Positions 1 to 7,598 are shown, counted from the stretch's first letter. The stretch is DNA of 38,069 bases from Candidatus Faecousia excrementigallinarum (GCA_018713285.1 DVFK01000083.1:1-38069); one strand, 5' to 3'. Notes: generated from the sequence alone by a model not told the origin. A program made the numbers and translations.

Positions 1-178
1 ATATTGCCTCCCTGTATCACCCCGGCTATGGAAAAATTTAGGAAGCGGCCACTACAACTGCCGCTCCGGGGCTGAAAAAGGCGCACAAAAAAAGCCCTTT
101 TCACAGGTAAAATCATTCTATCATGGGGGGCTCCCAAAGTCAACAAGAATTTTCCTTTCTTTTTTCCTTTTTTTCGGT

Positions 179-184
179 TATAAT
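179..184 (+). promoter_or_regulatory. -10 box upstream of ruvX
   Basis: A perfect TATAAT lies 29 bases before the ruvX start, after a T-rich stretch. The hexamer 17 bases upstream (TTTCTT, 156-161) is a poor -35 box, so only the -10 is convincing. A GGGAGGCG ribosome binding site sits at about 200-207. Confidence 0.5.
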
Positions 185-213
185 GGGGGAAAAACACAGG
201 GAGGCGAAAAGAA

Positions 214-627
214 ATGAGAATTATGGCGGTTGACTATGGGGATGCCCGTACCGGCGTGGCAGTTTCCGACCTGCTTTGCTCCATTGTGGGCTTCACAACG
301 GTGATTCACAGCCGGAACCAGGACAAGACCCTGGAGGAGCTTGCCCGGCTGGCAAAGGAGCGGGAGGTTACCCAGTTTGTGGTGGGACTGCCCAAAAATA
401 TGGACGGCACGGAAGGTGCCAGAGCTCAGCTGTGCCGGGAATTTGCCCAGCGGCTGGAGGAGACCACAGGCTTGCCTGTGGCTCTGTGGGATGAGCGGCG
501 TACCACCGTGGAAGCCCACAACATCCTGTCCCAACATAACTACCACGGGAAAAAGCGGAAGGACACGGTGGATGCTGTGGCTGCTTCCTTGATTCTGGAG
601 GGCTATCTGGCTTTCCGGGGACGGTAA
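214..627 (+). CDS. ruvX: Putative pre-16S rRNA nuclease / Holliday junction resolvase-like YqgF (RuvX)
   Basis: The 137-residue product has the RNase H-like fold signature of the YqgF/RuvX family: an N-terminal AVDYGDARTG strand-loop with Asp7, a VGLPKNMDGTEG motif near residues 57-67, LWDERRTT around residues 91-98, and a C-terminal KDTVDAVAA helix carrying Asp117 and Asp120. The acidic residues match the metal site of the family, which is known for maturing the 5' end of 16S rRNA and is related to Holliday junction resolvases. Length is normal. The start is set by GGGAGGCG just upstream. In Bacillus, ruvX sits beside the DUF1292 gene yrzB; here a DUF1292 gene lies about 2.8 kb away on the other strand, so the association is kept only loosely. 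The last 25 bases overlap the end of the convergent TSUP gene. Confidence 0.93.
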   Translation: MRIMAVDYGDARTGVAVSDLLCSIVGFTTVIHSRNQDKTLEELARLAKEREVTQFVVGLPKNMDGTEGARAQLCREFAQRLEETTGLPVALWDERRTTVEAHNILSQHNYHGKKRKDTVDAVAASLILEGYLAFRGR

Positions 628-965
628 AACAGCTCATGCACCCCGATTATCAGGAGCAATCCTCCAAAAAACTTACCCAGGAGCACACTATCCAGATTCT
701 GCCCCCACAGGGAAAATAAAATGGCTGCCATACACCCGGCGGCGATTCCCGGGAATGCCCGGGGCAGGGAAAGGCGGTGCTTTTTGAGGTTGCAGCAGGA
801 GGCAATCAGACTGCTGGGCAGGAAAAACAGAAGGTTCATGGTTCTGGCTGTGGGGTAGGGAAGGGCCTGCCATTGGGTCAGCCAGAGCATGAGAAGGCTT
901 CCCCCGCCCACACCCAGGCCGGAGAGATACCCCAGTAGGGTGCAAACAAGAAAATTTATCCACAT
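603..965 (-). CDS. TauE/SafE (TSUP) transporter, C-terminal half as a separate protein
   Basis: The 120-residue membrane protein begins with a helix carrying SGLGVGGGSLL, the glycine-rich signature that opens the second repeat of TauE/SafE exporters, and continues with about four hydrophobic helices ending in a short basic tail. Full TSUP proteins have two such repeats and about 240-270 residues, so this is one repeat only. Its ATG (963-965) overlaps the stop codon of the upstream half by several bases in another frame, so the two are translationally coupled. The family moves anions such as sulfite, sulfoacetate or organosulfonates across the cytoplasmic membrane. The substrate here is unknown. 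The pair probably makes a heterodimer; alternatively it is an old frameshift in a single gene. Confidence 0.82.
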   Translation of the reverse strand: MWINFLVCTLLGYLSGLGVGGGSLLMLWLTQWQALPYPTARTMNLLFFLPSSLIASCCNLKKHRLSLPRAFPGIAAGCMAAILFSLWGQNLDSVLLGKFFGGLLLIIGVHELFYRPRKAR

Positions 966-1309
966 AGCTGTCGGATTCCTCCCCAAAGAATAAAGATTCC
1001 CAGAAGGCGGTGGAGCCATATGGTGGGAATTTTGATTTTTCCGGCAATCAGGCCTCCCAGGGCACTGCCTGCAAGACAGGGAAGCAGCAGCTGCCGGGAA
1101 GGCCAGGAAGGGCTGCCCCACAGCAGGGATACCAGGCAGACCGGCAGCATGATGGCAATGGAGGTGGGGAAAACCTCCTCCTCCGGCAGCCGGCACAGAA
1201 CAATCAGCAAAGGCACCAGAATCATGCCGCCCCCGGCCCCCAGAAGTCCGTTGACAGCCCCGGCGCAGAATCCGGCAAAAATCAGACGAAACACATGGGA
1301 ACGCTCCAT
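956..1309 (-). CDS. TauE/SafE (TSUP) transporter, N-terminal half as a separate protein
   Basis: The 117-residue product starts at the ATG whose complement is 1307-1309, behind GGGGAGG (complement of 1318-1324). The first helix carries NGLLGAGGGMILVP, the signature of the first TSUP repeat, followed by three further hydrophobic segments and a stop (TAA) at 956-958. The second half follows in another frame with an overlap of a few bases. Split points fall exactly between the two internal repeats of a normal TSUP protein, and each half has its own start, which favours a working two-subunit transporter over a broken gene. Expression may depend on read-through from the foldase gene upstream, since a hairpin separates them and the ribosome binding site is itself buried in a second hairpin. 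Confidence 0.82.
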   Translation of the reverse strand: MERSHVFRLIFAGFCAGAVNGLLGAGGGMILVPLLIVLCRLPEEEVFPTSIAIMLPVCLVSLLWGSPSWPSRQLLLPCLAGSALGGLIAGKIKIPTIWLHRLLGIFILWGGIRQLCG

Positions 1310-1317
1310 AAAAAACA

Positions 1318-1345
1318 CCTCCCCGGAAATTTTTTCCCGGAGAGG
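1318..1345 (-). promoter_or_regulatory. Hairpin that buries the ribosome binding site of the TSUP pair
   Basis: In the minus-strand RNA, bases 1345-1334 pair with 1329-1318 in a 12-pair stem (two G-U pairs) around a four-base loop. The 3' arm contains the whole GGGGAGG ribosome binding site for the TSUP gene at 1309. As drawn, initiation would need the hairpin to open. No known riboswitch aptamer is recognisable. Confidence 0.55.
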
Positions 1346-1363
1346 TATTTTTATACACAAAAG

Positions 1364-1389
1364 CGGCGGCGCACCTTGGTGCGCCGCCG
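1364..1389 (-). terminator. Terminator of the foldase gene
   Basis: A perfect 12-base inverted repeat (1364-1375 / 1378-1389) of almost pure G+C sits just after the foldase stop codon, followed on the minus strand by a short T-run. The T-run is only four bases long, so some read-through into the TSUP pair is plausible. Confidence 0.6.
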
Positions 1390-1394
1390 GCTGT

Positions 1395-2993
1395 TTATCC
1401 GTTGTATTCCATGTTCAGACGGGAGGTGTTCTTCAGGCTCTTGGGCATAGCCTCCACAATCTCAGTGTACCACTCCTCCATGTCGTCAGCGCGGAGGGTG
1501 TTTTCAATCATGTAATCCCGGTAGGTCATCTCGTCGTCACCCACGTAGTACATCACATGGTAGCCGTACTCGGACTCCACAATACCGGTGTCACCGGCCT
1601 TCCGCTCCGGGTCGATGGACCAGTTCAGGAAGTTCTTCACATAGTTGGCACCGGGGTAAATGTCCTCAATCAGACCGCCGTTCTCCTTGGAGCTGGTATC
1701 ATCGGTGTTCTCCTTGGCCAGCTGGGCAAAGCTCTCCTCGGTGGCCTCGCCGTCTTTCCACTCCTGCAGCAGCTTCTCGGCTTCCTGCTTGGCAGTGGCC
1801 TTCTCCTCGTCGGAGTAGACAGTCTCGCCATTTTCGGTGGTGCCGCCCTCAAACTTCACCAGAATGTGCCGTACATTGGCCAGAGGCTCCTTGTTTTCGG
1901 TGCTGGACTCAAAACGAACCACATAGTATCCGGTAAGGGTCTTGGTTTCGTTGCCGTCCTCGTCCTTGGAGGTGGTCTCCATGGGCAGGTAGGTGATGTC
2001 GCCTTCCTGACGGTCCGGATCAGAGAGCCATTCCTGGGCGTAGGTGCTTACATTGGTGTAAAGAACGTTTTCGTAAGCGGTGGAGGTAACATTTTCTTCT
2101 TTGTTTTCCAGAGCGGCGATTGCCTTGTCCAGTTCTTCCACAGAGGTGGCTTCAGCCAGCTTCTTGGCATCTGCCTCTGCCAATTCCGCAGCCTTATCCT
2201 TATCCTCATAGTTGCTCAGATAAACGGCATAGGCGTGGTAGGAATAGGAGTTGAAATCCAGGGCATGGTCCTTCTCGTAAGCCCGCAGGTCGGCATCCTC
2301 GTAGGTCAGGCTGTCCTGATGGGCGGTGTAGTAGGAAGCGGCCAGGGCATTGTTGGTAGCGAAAGCTCTGTAAGAGGCCTCGTCGGCACCGTAGCCGTAG
2401 ACAGCGGCCAGATACTTGTCCAAAGAGTCATAGCCGTAGATCTGAGCGTAGAAGCTCTGCGTCTGAATCTGGTTTTCCAGAGCGGTCTGCTCACCCTCAG
2501 TCAGCGTATGACCTTCTGCATTGGCCTTGTCTGCCAAAGCGTAGTCGCTGGCGGCATTGGAAAGGGCGGCATTCAGGAAGTAGTCGGCCCAGGTTTCCCC
2601 GGTTTCCTGATTGTAGACCTGCTTGTCATAGGGCTTGCTCAGATCCAGACCCATCAGCTGGGCGTACAGCTCCAGATTGTTGTTGCTGGAGGAGTTCCAC
2701 TGGCTGAAGGTGCTGTTGATCACATCAGTATAGTAATAGCTGAATTCCACGGTGTTCAGCTCATGATCCCCGACGGTAGCGGCAACGGTGTTCTTCTGGA
2801 GAATGCCGGAGCGGTTTACCACGCCGCTGACCAGGCTGAAAATGGCAACGCAGGCGATGACCGCAATCAGGGCTACAAAAGCAATGGTGTATCCTTTCAG
2901 TTTTTTCCGTTCCTTTTGTTCCTGCTGCTGCTTTTCCGTAAGCATAGCGGACTCCTGCTCCTTGCGGAGCTTTTTCTTGCTGGATGCGCTCAT
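1395..2993 (-). CDS. Membrane-anchored parvulin-type peptidyl-prolyl isomerase (PrsA/SurA-like foldase)
   Basis: The 532-residue protein has a charged, lysine- and glutamine-rich cytoplasmic start, one membrane helix at about residues 36-56 (rich in Val, Ala, Ile), and a large extracellular part. Residues near 360-490 contain the parvulin domain: VRHILVKF opens it, GGLIEDIYPG lies in the middle and ESEYGYHVMYYVG closes it. Unlike PrsA there is no lipobox, so it is anchored by the helix. The family catalyses proline isomerisation and helps secreted proteins fold outside the membrane. The ATG at 2993 is preferred over one at 3011 because AGAGGAA stands at the right distance before it. A strong promoter lies upstream and a hairpin follows the stop. 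It may serve folding of the PBP and surface proteins encoded nearby; this is inference. Confidence 0.85.
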   Translation of the reverse strand: MSASSKKKLRKEQESAMLTEKQQQEQKERKKLKGYTIAFVALIAVIACVAIFSLVSGVVNRSGILQKNTVAATVGDHELNTVEFSYYYTDVINSTFSQWNSSSNNNLELYAQLMGLDLSKPYDKQVYNQETGETWADYFLNAALSNAASDYALADKANAEGHTLTEGEQTALENQIQTQSFYAQIYGYDSLDKYLAAVYGYGADEASYRAFATNNALAASYYTAHQDSLTYEDADLRAYEKDHALDFNSYSYHAYAVYLSNYEDKDKAAELAEADAKKLAEATSVEELDKAIAALENKEENVTSTAYENVLYTNVSTYAQEWLSDPDRQEGDITYLPMETTSKDEDGNETKTLTGYYVVRFESSTENKEPLANVRHILVKFEGGTTENGETVYSDEEKATAKQEAEKLLQEWKDGEATEESFAQLAKENTDDTSSKENGGLIEDIYPGANYVKNFLNWSIDPERKAGDTGIVESEYGYHVMYYVGDDEMTYRDYMIENTLRADDMEEWYTEIVEAMPKSLKNTSRLNMEYNG

Positions 2994-3055
2994 GTTATCA
3001 ATTCCTCTCATTTTGCGAAGTGGTACTGCGGTTTGCCGCAGTTATAGACCGTGCT

Positions 3056-3084
3056 ATTATAAACGATAAAGAGGAGTATTTCAA
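3056..3084 (-). promoter_or_regulatory. Sigma-A promoter of the foldase gene
   Basis: Reading the minus strand, TTGAAA (3084-3079), a 17-base spacer and a perfect TATAAT (3061-3056) stand upstream of the foldase start. This places the foldase in its own transcription unit, downstream of the terminator of the RNA gene. Confidence 0.8.
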
Positions 3085-3157
3085 GTGGGAATTCTCACAG
3101 ATTGACGAAAAAGTGAATGAGTGGTATGTACTGTCTGGCAGACAGGGCGGTTGGGAT

Positions 3158-3199
3158 AAAAAAAGAATGGCTGGCAGAGCCGAAACTCTGCCAGCCATT
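3158..3199 (-). terminator. Terminator of the probable 6S RNA
   Basis: A 14-base perfect inverted repeat (3166-3179 / 3186-3199) is followed on the minus strand by one C and seven T residues. It ends transcription coming from the DUF1292/6S RNA region. Confidence 0.88.
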
Positions 3200-3391
3200 A
3201 CCCGCTTTGGCCGTACGCATCCAATTATGACCTGCACGAAATGGCAGGTGGGTTGCCGCTCCCAATCTGCTCTGCTCCCAGCGTCCACCTGACGTCAAAG
3301 CGCAGGCGGGAGGTCTGCAATACGAAGGGGAAGTCTAACATCCCGATTAAAAAATGTGGGTCCAAAAGGACACGCCACGCACCAAGCAGGA
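3200..3391 (-). ncRNA. ssrS: Probable 6S RNA
   Basis: This non-coding stretch of about 190 bases on the minus strand has the architecture of 6S RNA, the regulator that binds RNA polymerase by mimicking an open promoter. Its two ends (3390-3368 and 3222-3201) pair into a long, slightly interrupted closing stem. The inside holds a pyrimidine-rich 5' arm with CCCCTTCGTA, a large open centre and smaller hairpins such as ACCTGC/GCAGGT and CCTG/CAGG. An intrinsic terminator follows directly. The size fits the family (about 180-200). It has none of the landmarks of tmRNA, RNase P RNA or SRP RNA. No clear promoter is visible right in front, so it may be cut from the DUF1292 transcript. Recognition is from structure and partial sequence memory, not from a covariance search. 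Confidence 0.62.
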
Positions 3392-3397
3392 GGCTTT

Positions 3398-3676
3398 TTA
3401 TTCCTCGTCCTCGTCCTGATACAGCTGATCCATAATCAGGCCGTATACGGTTTCCAGTTCCTGCTCGTCCTCTATGGCACACAGCAAAGGCTCTCCGTCT
3501 TCCTCCACGGATTTCAGGATGGAAACTTCAGCCTGCGCATCCTCCTGATCGTCCGCCGGTATGACAGCCAAATAAGTCATGCCGTTGTAATCCAGGGTGG
3601 AGAGAACTTCCAATTCGTATTCGGTGCCGTCCTCATCCACAATGGTCATGAAATCGGAGCCAAAAGTATCTGCCAT
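3398..3676 (-). CDS. DUF1292 family protein (YrzB-like)
   Basis: The 92-residue, strongly acidic cytoplasmic protein matches the DUF1292/YrzB family: an N-terminal MTIVDEDGTEYELEVL strand pair, DYNGMTYLAVIP in the middle and a long Asp/Glu-rich end. Function is unknown; in many Firmicutes the gene sits with ruvX and alaS. The start is set by GGAGGCG upstream and a strong promoter (3708-3736). The stop codon is immediately followed by the probable 6S RNA, so the two may share a transcript. Confidence 0.85.
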   Translation of the reverse strand: MADTFGSDFMTIVDEDGTEYELEVLSTLDYNGMTYLAVIPADDQEDAQAEVSILKSVEEDGEPLLCAIEDEQELETVYGLIMDQLYQDEDEE

Positions 3677-3707
3677 AGAAAACGCCTCCAGAACTCTTTC
3701 TGGCTAT

Positions 3708-3736
3708 ATTGTACCCGGAGACCGGGAAAAAATCAA
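3708..3736 (-). promoter_or_regulatory. Sigma-A promoter of the DUF1292 gene (and possibly 6S RNA)
   Basis: On the minus strand TTGATT (3736-3731), 17 bases, then TACAAT (3713-3708). The spacer contains a small CCCGG-rich inverted repeat. Confidence 0.78.
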
Positions 3737-3822
3737 GAGTGAAAGAAAAAAGAAAGACCTGATTGGATTTTCTATTTTTCACGATTTATTTAAAAAATGT
3801 TCTTTCGTTTTGAGGGCAGCTG

Positions 3823-3831
3823 TGATATAAT
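3823..3831 (+). promoter_or_regulatory. Extended -10 promoter of the PBP operon
   Basis: TGATATAAT, an extended -10 element with a perfect hexamer, lies about 85 bases before the PBP start. The -35 region (TTTCGT at 3803-3808, 17-base spacer) is weak, as is usual with a TGn extension. The leader holds a 7-pair hairpin (3882-3888 / 3893-3899) just before the GGAGG ribosome binding site. Confidence 0.72.
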
Positions 3832-3917
3832 ACTATGACTTATGGTATGCCTATATGCCAAAATGAGCATAATTCTTACCCCGGCGGCAAGGGCCGCCGA
3901 AATGGAGGTCTATAAGC

Positions 3918-6710
3918 ATGAATTGGAAATTCTGGTCAAAAGAAGATAAAAATCCCCAGGATTGGAATCCCCATTGGGCCATAAAAGCCCTGTATACTAC
4001 CTGGCGCATCGTCTTTGCGGGCTTCAAGATTGCCCTTGGAGCGGCAGCCACGGTTCTGCTTGTGGGTGTGGTGTGTATGTTTGTGTTTGCCACCACCCTG
4101 GGTGACTACCTGGAGGAGGACATCCTGCCCAATGCGGGTATGGATATTGAAGACAGCGATCTGGATATGACATCCAAGGTCTGGTATCTGGACGAGGATG
4201 GGCAGATTCAGCTTCTGCAGAAAATTTACGCAGAGGCAAACCGGGAATGGGCCACCTACGACCAGATTCCCGAGGATCTGATTTACGCCGCTGTTGCCAT
4301 TGAGGACCGGCGTTTTTACGAGCACCAGGGTGTGGACTGGTTTACCACCATCAAGGCCTGCACCAGAATGTTCTTCGGCGACTCCTCTGTGGGCGGCTCC
4401 AGCATTACCCAGCAGCTGGTAAAGAATGTGCTGCTGCTGGAGGGCGATGACTCTGCCAATGATGTGACGGTGCAGCGGAAAGTAATTGAGATTTTCCGTG
4501 CCATCCAGATGGAGCGGCAGTACAGCAAAGAGCAGATTATGGAGGAGTACCTCAATACCATCTACATGGGTCAGATGTGCTATGGCGTCCGCAGTGCTGC
4601 GGAGGCCTACTTCGGCAAGGAGCTGGAAATGCTGACCCTGGCAGAGTGCGCCAGCCTCATCAGCATTACCAACAACCCCTCTTTGTTTGACCCCTATGGC
4701 GAGGAATTCATGTACCAGGGCAAGATGATGACCGGCATGGAGCGTAACCGCAGCCGTCAGGAGCTGGTTCTGGAGCAGATGCTGGAGCAGGGCTGGATCA
4801 CCCAGGAGGAGTTTGACGAGGCCTGGAATCAGGAGCTGGTGCTGAAAAACGGCATCTCCCTGGAGGACACCCTGGCTACCTGCCCCAATGAAAGCTGCGG
4901 CTACCAGAACATTGTGGGTACCCTGGTGCAGGAGGGGGACAAGTACTACTGCCCCCAGTGCAATACGGAGATTCAGGTGGATAAGGACAGCTCCGAGGAG
5001 GTGTACTCCTGGTTTGTGGATACCCTGCTGGAGGATGTGGCCAAGGCCCTGGCGGAGCAGGATGGGGTGGTCTGGAACGACAATACCCAGAAGCTGTATA
5101 TGCAGCAAATCCGCAGAGGCGGCTATAATATCTACGCTACCATTGATATGGAAGTGCAGAATCAGATTGACGCCATCTATGAGGATCTGACCCAGATTCC
5201 CGACACCCGAAGCGGCCAGCAGCTCCAGTCTGCCATCGTGATTATTGACAACAGCACCGGCAACATTGTGGGTCTTGCCGGCGGCGTGGGAGACGACAAG
5301 GGCTTTGACGACTTTAACCGGGCAACCGATGCAAAGCTCCAGTCCGGTTCTTCCATTAAGCCTCTGTCCATTTATGCACCGGCCTTTGAGTTGGGCACCA
5401 TTACCCCAGCCACGGTGGTAAAGGACCTGCCCCTGAACTATGACAGCGGCGCCTGGCCTCTGAACGATGTCCGGCGGTACGATTATGCCAGAACCATTTA
5501 CAATGGCGTGGTTTCCTCCGTCAACGCAATCGCAGCCAATACCCTGGATATGATTGGCACCACCTACAGCTATCAGTTTGCCAAGGAAAAGTTCCACCTG
5601 TCCTCCCTGGTGGACAGCTATACCGGTTCGAATGGTACGGTGTATTCCGACAATGGCTTTGCACCTCTGGCCATGGGTGCCCAGACCTTCGGTGTAAAGG
5701 TGCGGGATATGGCCTCCGCCTTTGCCACCTTTGCCAACAATGGCGAGTACCGGGAGGGCAGAACCTTCACCAAGGTATACGACAGCAACGGCAAGCTGGT
5801 GCTGGACAATACCCAAGAGTCGGAGCAGATTCTCAGCGAAAAGACAGTTAACTATATGAATTACTGCCTGAGTTGGGCTACCAGTTCCGGTACCGGCTAT
5901 GAGGCTAAGATTTCCGGAATGTCCACAGCAGGTAAGACCGGTACCACAGCCGATGACAAGGACCGTTGGTACTGCGGTTTCACCAACTACTACACGGCAG
6001 CCGTATGGTGCGGCTACGATTCCCCGGAGGATATCTATGTGACCAGCAGCGGGGTACACAATCCTTCGGCTTACCTGTTTAATCGGGTAATGACGCCCCT
6101 GCATGAAGGGAAGGAAGATGTTTCCCTGTATGATTCCAGCAAGATGGTATCGGTGAGTGTGTGCATCTACTCCGGCAAGCTGGCAACGGATGCCTGCCGG
6201 AATGATATCCGCAACGGCCTGAACGGCGAGAGCTTCTCCTGTGTCCAGTCCGCCCTGGTTTATCCCGAGGATATTCCCAACGGCTACTGTGACAAGCACA
6301 CAAATGTGGAGTACTGCTCCGGCGGCGGCGTAGCCACGGAGTACTGCCACCTGTTTGCAGAGGAGGATGCCAGTATCAAGTTCAGGGAGTCTGCCCTGGT
6401 GAAGATGACCCAGGGAGAACTGGACGAGATTGCAAAAGCCGGGCCTTACAATCTGTCGGATATTTACGAGCAGGACGAATTTGTGTACCTGGTAAATGAA
6501 AACGGTTCGGACGGTGTGTTCAAGGGTATTCATGGCGACCTGCAGCAGGATGTGGATGCGCCCTATATGGTCTGCCCGGTGCACACCAAAGAGGCCTGGG
6601 AGAAATACCAGCAGTCCCAGAAGCCTACAGATCCTACGGATCCCACGGATCCCACTGAGCCAACCACCCCGGGTGTTACGGATGGTTTGTTCCCCTGGCT
6701 GGACTGGTAA
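3918..6710 (+). CDS. Class A penicillin-binding protein (transglycosylase/transpeptidase) with a four-Cys insert
   Basis: The 930-residue bifunctional enzyme polymerises lipid II and cross-links peptidoglycan outside the membrane. After a short cytoplasmic start and one membrane helix (about 31-60) comes the GT51 transglycosylase with EDRRFYEHQ at 129 and GGSSITQQL near 159. The transpeptidase has S478-S-I-K481, S534-V-N536 and K673-T-G. Between the two domains (about 320-350) lies a small module with C322-x4-C327-x17-C345-x2-C348, spaced like a zinc ribbon, which is not part of a standard class A PBP. The C-terminal part (about 760-905) is Cys-containing and unassigned, and the protein ends in a Pro-Thr-Asp/Glu repeat tail. 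ATG at 3918 follows TGGAGG. It heads a co-directional run reaching truA. Confidence 0.94.
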   Translation: MNWKFWSKEDKNPQDWNPHWAIKALYTTWRIVFAGFKIALGAAATVLLVGVVCMFVFATTLGDYLEEDILPNAGMDIEDSDLDMTSKVWYLDEDGQIQLLQKIYAEANREWATYDQIPEDLIYAAVAIEDRRFYEHQGVDWFTTIKACTRMFFGDSSVGGSSITQQLVKNVLLLEGDDSANDVTVQRKVIEIFRAIQMERQYSKEQIMEEYLNTIYMGQMCYGVRSAAEAYFGKELEMLTLAECASLISITNNPSLFDPYGEEFMYQGKMMTGMERNRSRQELVLEQMLEQGWITQEEFDEAWNQELVLKNGISLEDTLATCPNESCGYQNIVGTLVQEGDKYYCPQCNTEIQVDKDSSEEVYSWFVDTLLEDVAKALAEQDGVVWNDNTQKLYMQQIRRGGYNIYATIDMEVQNQIDAIYEDLTQIPDTRSGQQLQSAIVIIDNSTGNIVGLAGGVGDDKGFDDFNRATDAKLQSGSSIKPLSIYAPAFELGTITPATVVKDLPLNYDSGAWPLNDVRRYDYARTIYNGVVSSVNAIAANTLDMIGTTYSYQFAKEKFHLSSLVDSYTGSNGTVYSDNGFAPLAMGAQTFGVKVRDMASAFATFANNGEYREGRTFTKVYDSNGKLVLDNTQESEQILSEKTVNYMNYCLSWATSSGTGYEAKISGMSTAGKTGTTADDKDRWYCGFTNYYTAAVWCGYDSPEDIYVTSSGVHNPSAYLFNRVMTPLHEGKEDVSLYDSSKMVSVSVCIYSGKLATDACRNDIRNGLNGESFSCVQSALVYPEDIPNGYCDKHTNVEYCSGGGVATEYCHLFAEEDASIKFRESALVKMTQGELDEIAKAGPYNLSDIYEQDEFVYLVNENGSDGVFKGIHGDLQQDVDAPYMVCPVHTKEAWEKYQQSQKPTDPTDPTDPTEPTTPGVTDGLFPWLDW

Positions 6711-6731
6711 AGAAAAAAGAGAGGTAGAGAG

Positions 6732-7598
6732 ATGATTTGGATTTCTGACGGGTGGAAGGACTTTGAAGTCCTGGACACCTCCCAGGGAGAGCGACTGGAG
6801 CGCTGGGGCAAATATGTCCTGGTTCGCCCCGATCCCCAGGTAATATGGAATACCCCTCACAGCCACCCGGCCTGGAAAAAATACGATGCCCGGTACCTGC
6901 GCTCCTCCACGGGAGGCGGCCATTGGTCGGAGCATAGCCTGCCGGACCGGTGGCAGATTCGCTACAAGGACTATCTGACCTTCCATGTGAAGCCCATGAA
7001 TTTCAAGCATACCGGTGTGTTTCCGGAGCAGGCTGCCAACTGGGATTTTATCCGGGAGACGGTGGCCGGTGCCGGAAGACCGGTGCGGGTGCTGAACCTC
7101 TTTGCCTACTCCGGCGGTGCCACTTTGGCGGCGGCGGCAGGCGGAGCAGAGGTGTACCATGTGGATGCCGCCAAGGGCATGGTAGCCTGGGCCAAGGAAA
7201 ATGCCCAGGCTTCCGGCCTGGGAGACAAGCCCATTCACTGGATTGTGGATGACTGCGGCAAGTTCATCCAGCGGGAGATCCGCCGGGGCCGCCGGTACGA
7301 CGGCATTATTATGGATCCTCCCAGCTATGGCCGGGGACCCAGCGGCGAAATCTGGAAAATGGAAACCAGCTTCTATCCCTTCCTTCTGGAAACGGCCAAG
7401 CTGCTGACGGATAACCCCTTGTTTGTGATTATCAATTCCTACACCACGGGCCTTGCTCCGTCGGCGGTAGGGTATGCCTCCAACGTGGTATTCGGAAAGG
7501 ACCACGGAGGAAGCACGGCGGTAGGGGAGCTGGGCCTGCCGGTAACGGCTTCGGGCCTGGTGCTGCCCTGCGGCGCCACCGGCAGATGGACACCTTGA
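6732..7598 (+). CDS. Class I SAM-dependent methyltransferase, RlmI/RlmL-like
   Basis: The 288-residue product has a Rossmann methyltransferase core: LNLFAYSGGAT (motif I, near residue 118), VYHVDAAKGMV, a DDCGKFI segment and the DPPSYG catalytic motif (near 195), typical of enzymes that methylate cytosine C5 or guanine in 23S rRNA. A substrate-positioning segment with FKHTGVFPEQ precedes the core, as in the RlmI/RlmKL group. It lacks an N-terminal PUA domain. It starts 21 bases after the PBP, with GAGAGG upstream, and ends 14 bases before ecfA1. The RNA target cannot be told from sequence. Confidence 0.85.
   Translation: MIWISDGWKDFEVLDTSQGERLERWGKYVLVRPDPQVIWNTPHSHPAWKKYDARYLRSSTGGGHWSEHSLPDRWQIRYKDYLTFHVKPMNFKHTGVFPEQAANWDFIRETVAGAGRPVRVLNLFAYSGGATLAAAAGGAEVYHVDAAKGMVAWAKENAQASGLGDKPIHWIVDDCGKFIQREIRRGRRYDGIIMDPPSYGRGPSGEIWKMETSFYPFLLETAKLLTDNPLFVIINSYTTGLAPSAVGYASNVVFGKDHGGSTAVGELGLPVTASGLVLPCGATGRWTP

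Noticed and set aside
3..41. Possible last 12 codons of an upstream gene ending at the stop codon TAG 39-41
   Set aside because: Too short to assign, and other frames are also open to the left edge. The following 60-115 region has only weak hairpins (AGCGGC/GCCGCT), so I cannot confirm a gene end or a terminator.
1020..3047. Plus-strand open frame opposite the foldase and TSUP genes
   Set aside because: It crosses the terminator and promoter of real minus-strand genes and shows no domain, only Gly/Val-rich antisense composition.
3200..3391. tmRNA, RNase P RNA or SRP RNA as alternatives for this structured RNA
   Set aside because: No tRNA-like acceptor or T-loop, none of the RNase P core sequences, and no GGAA-type Ffh hairpin. 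The SRP RNA is clearly at 29374-29651.
5621..5645. T-loop-like GGTTCGAAT string suggesting a tRNA
   Set aside because: It lies within the transpeptidase coding region and there is no cloverleaf around it.
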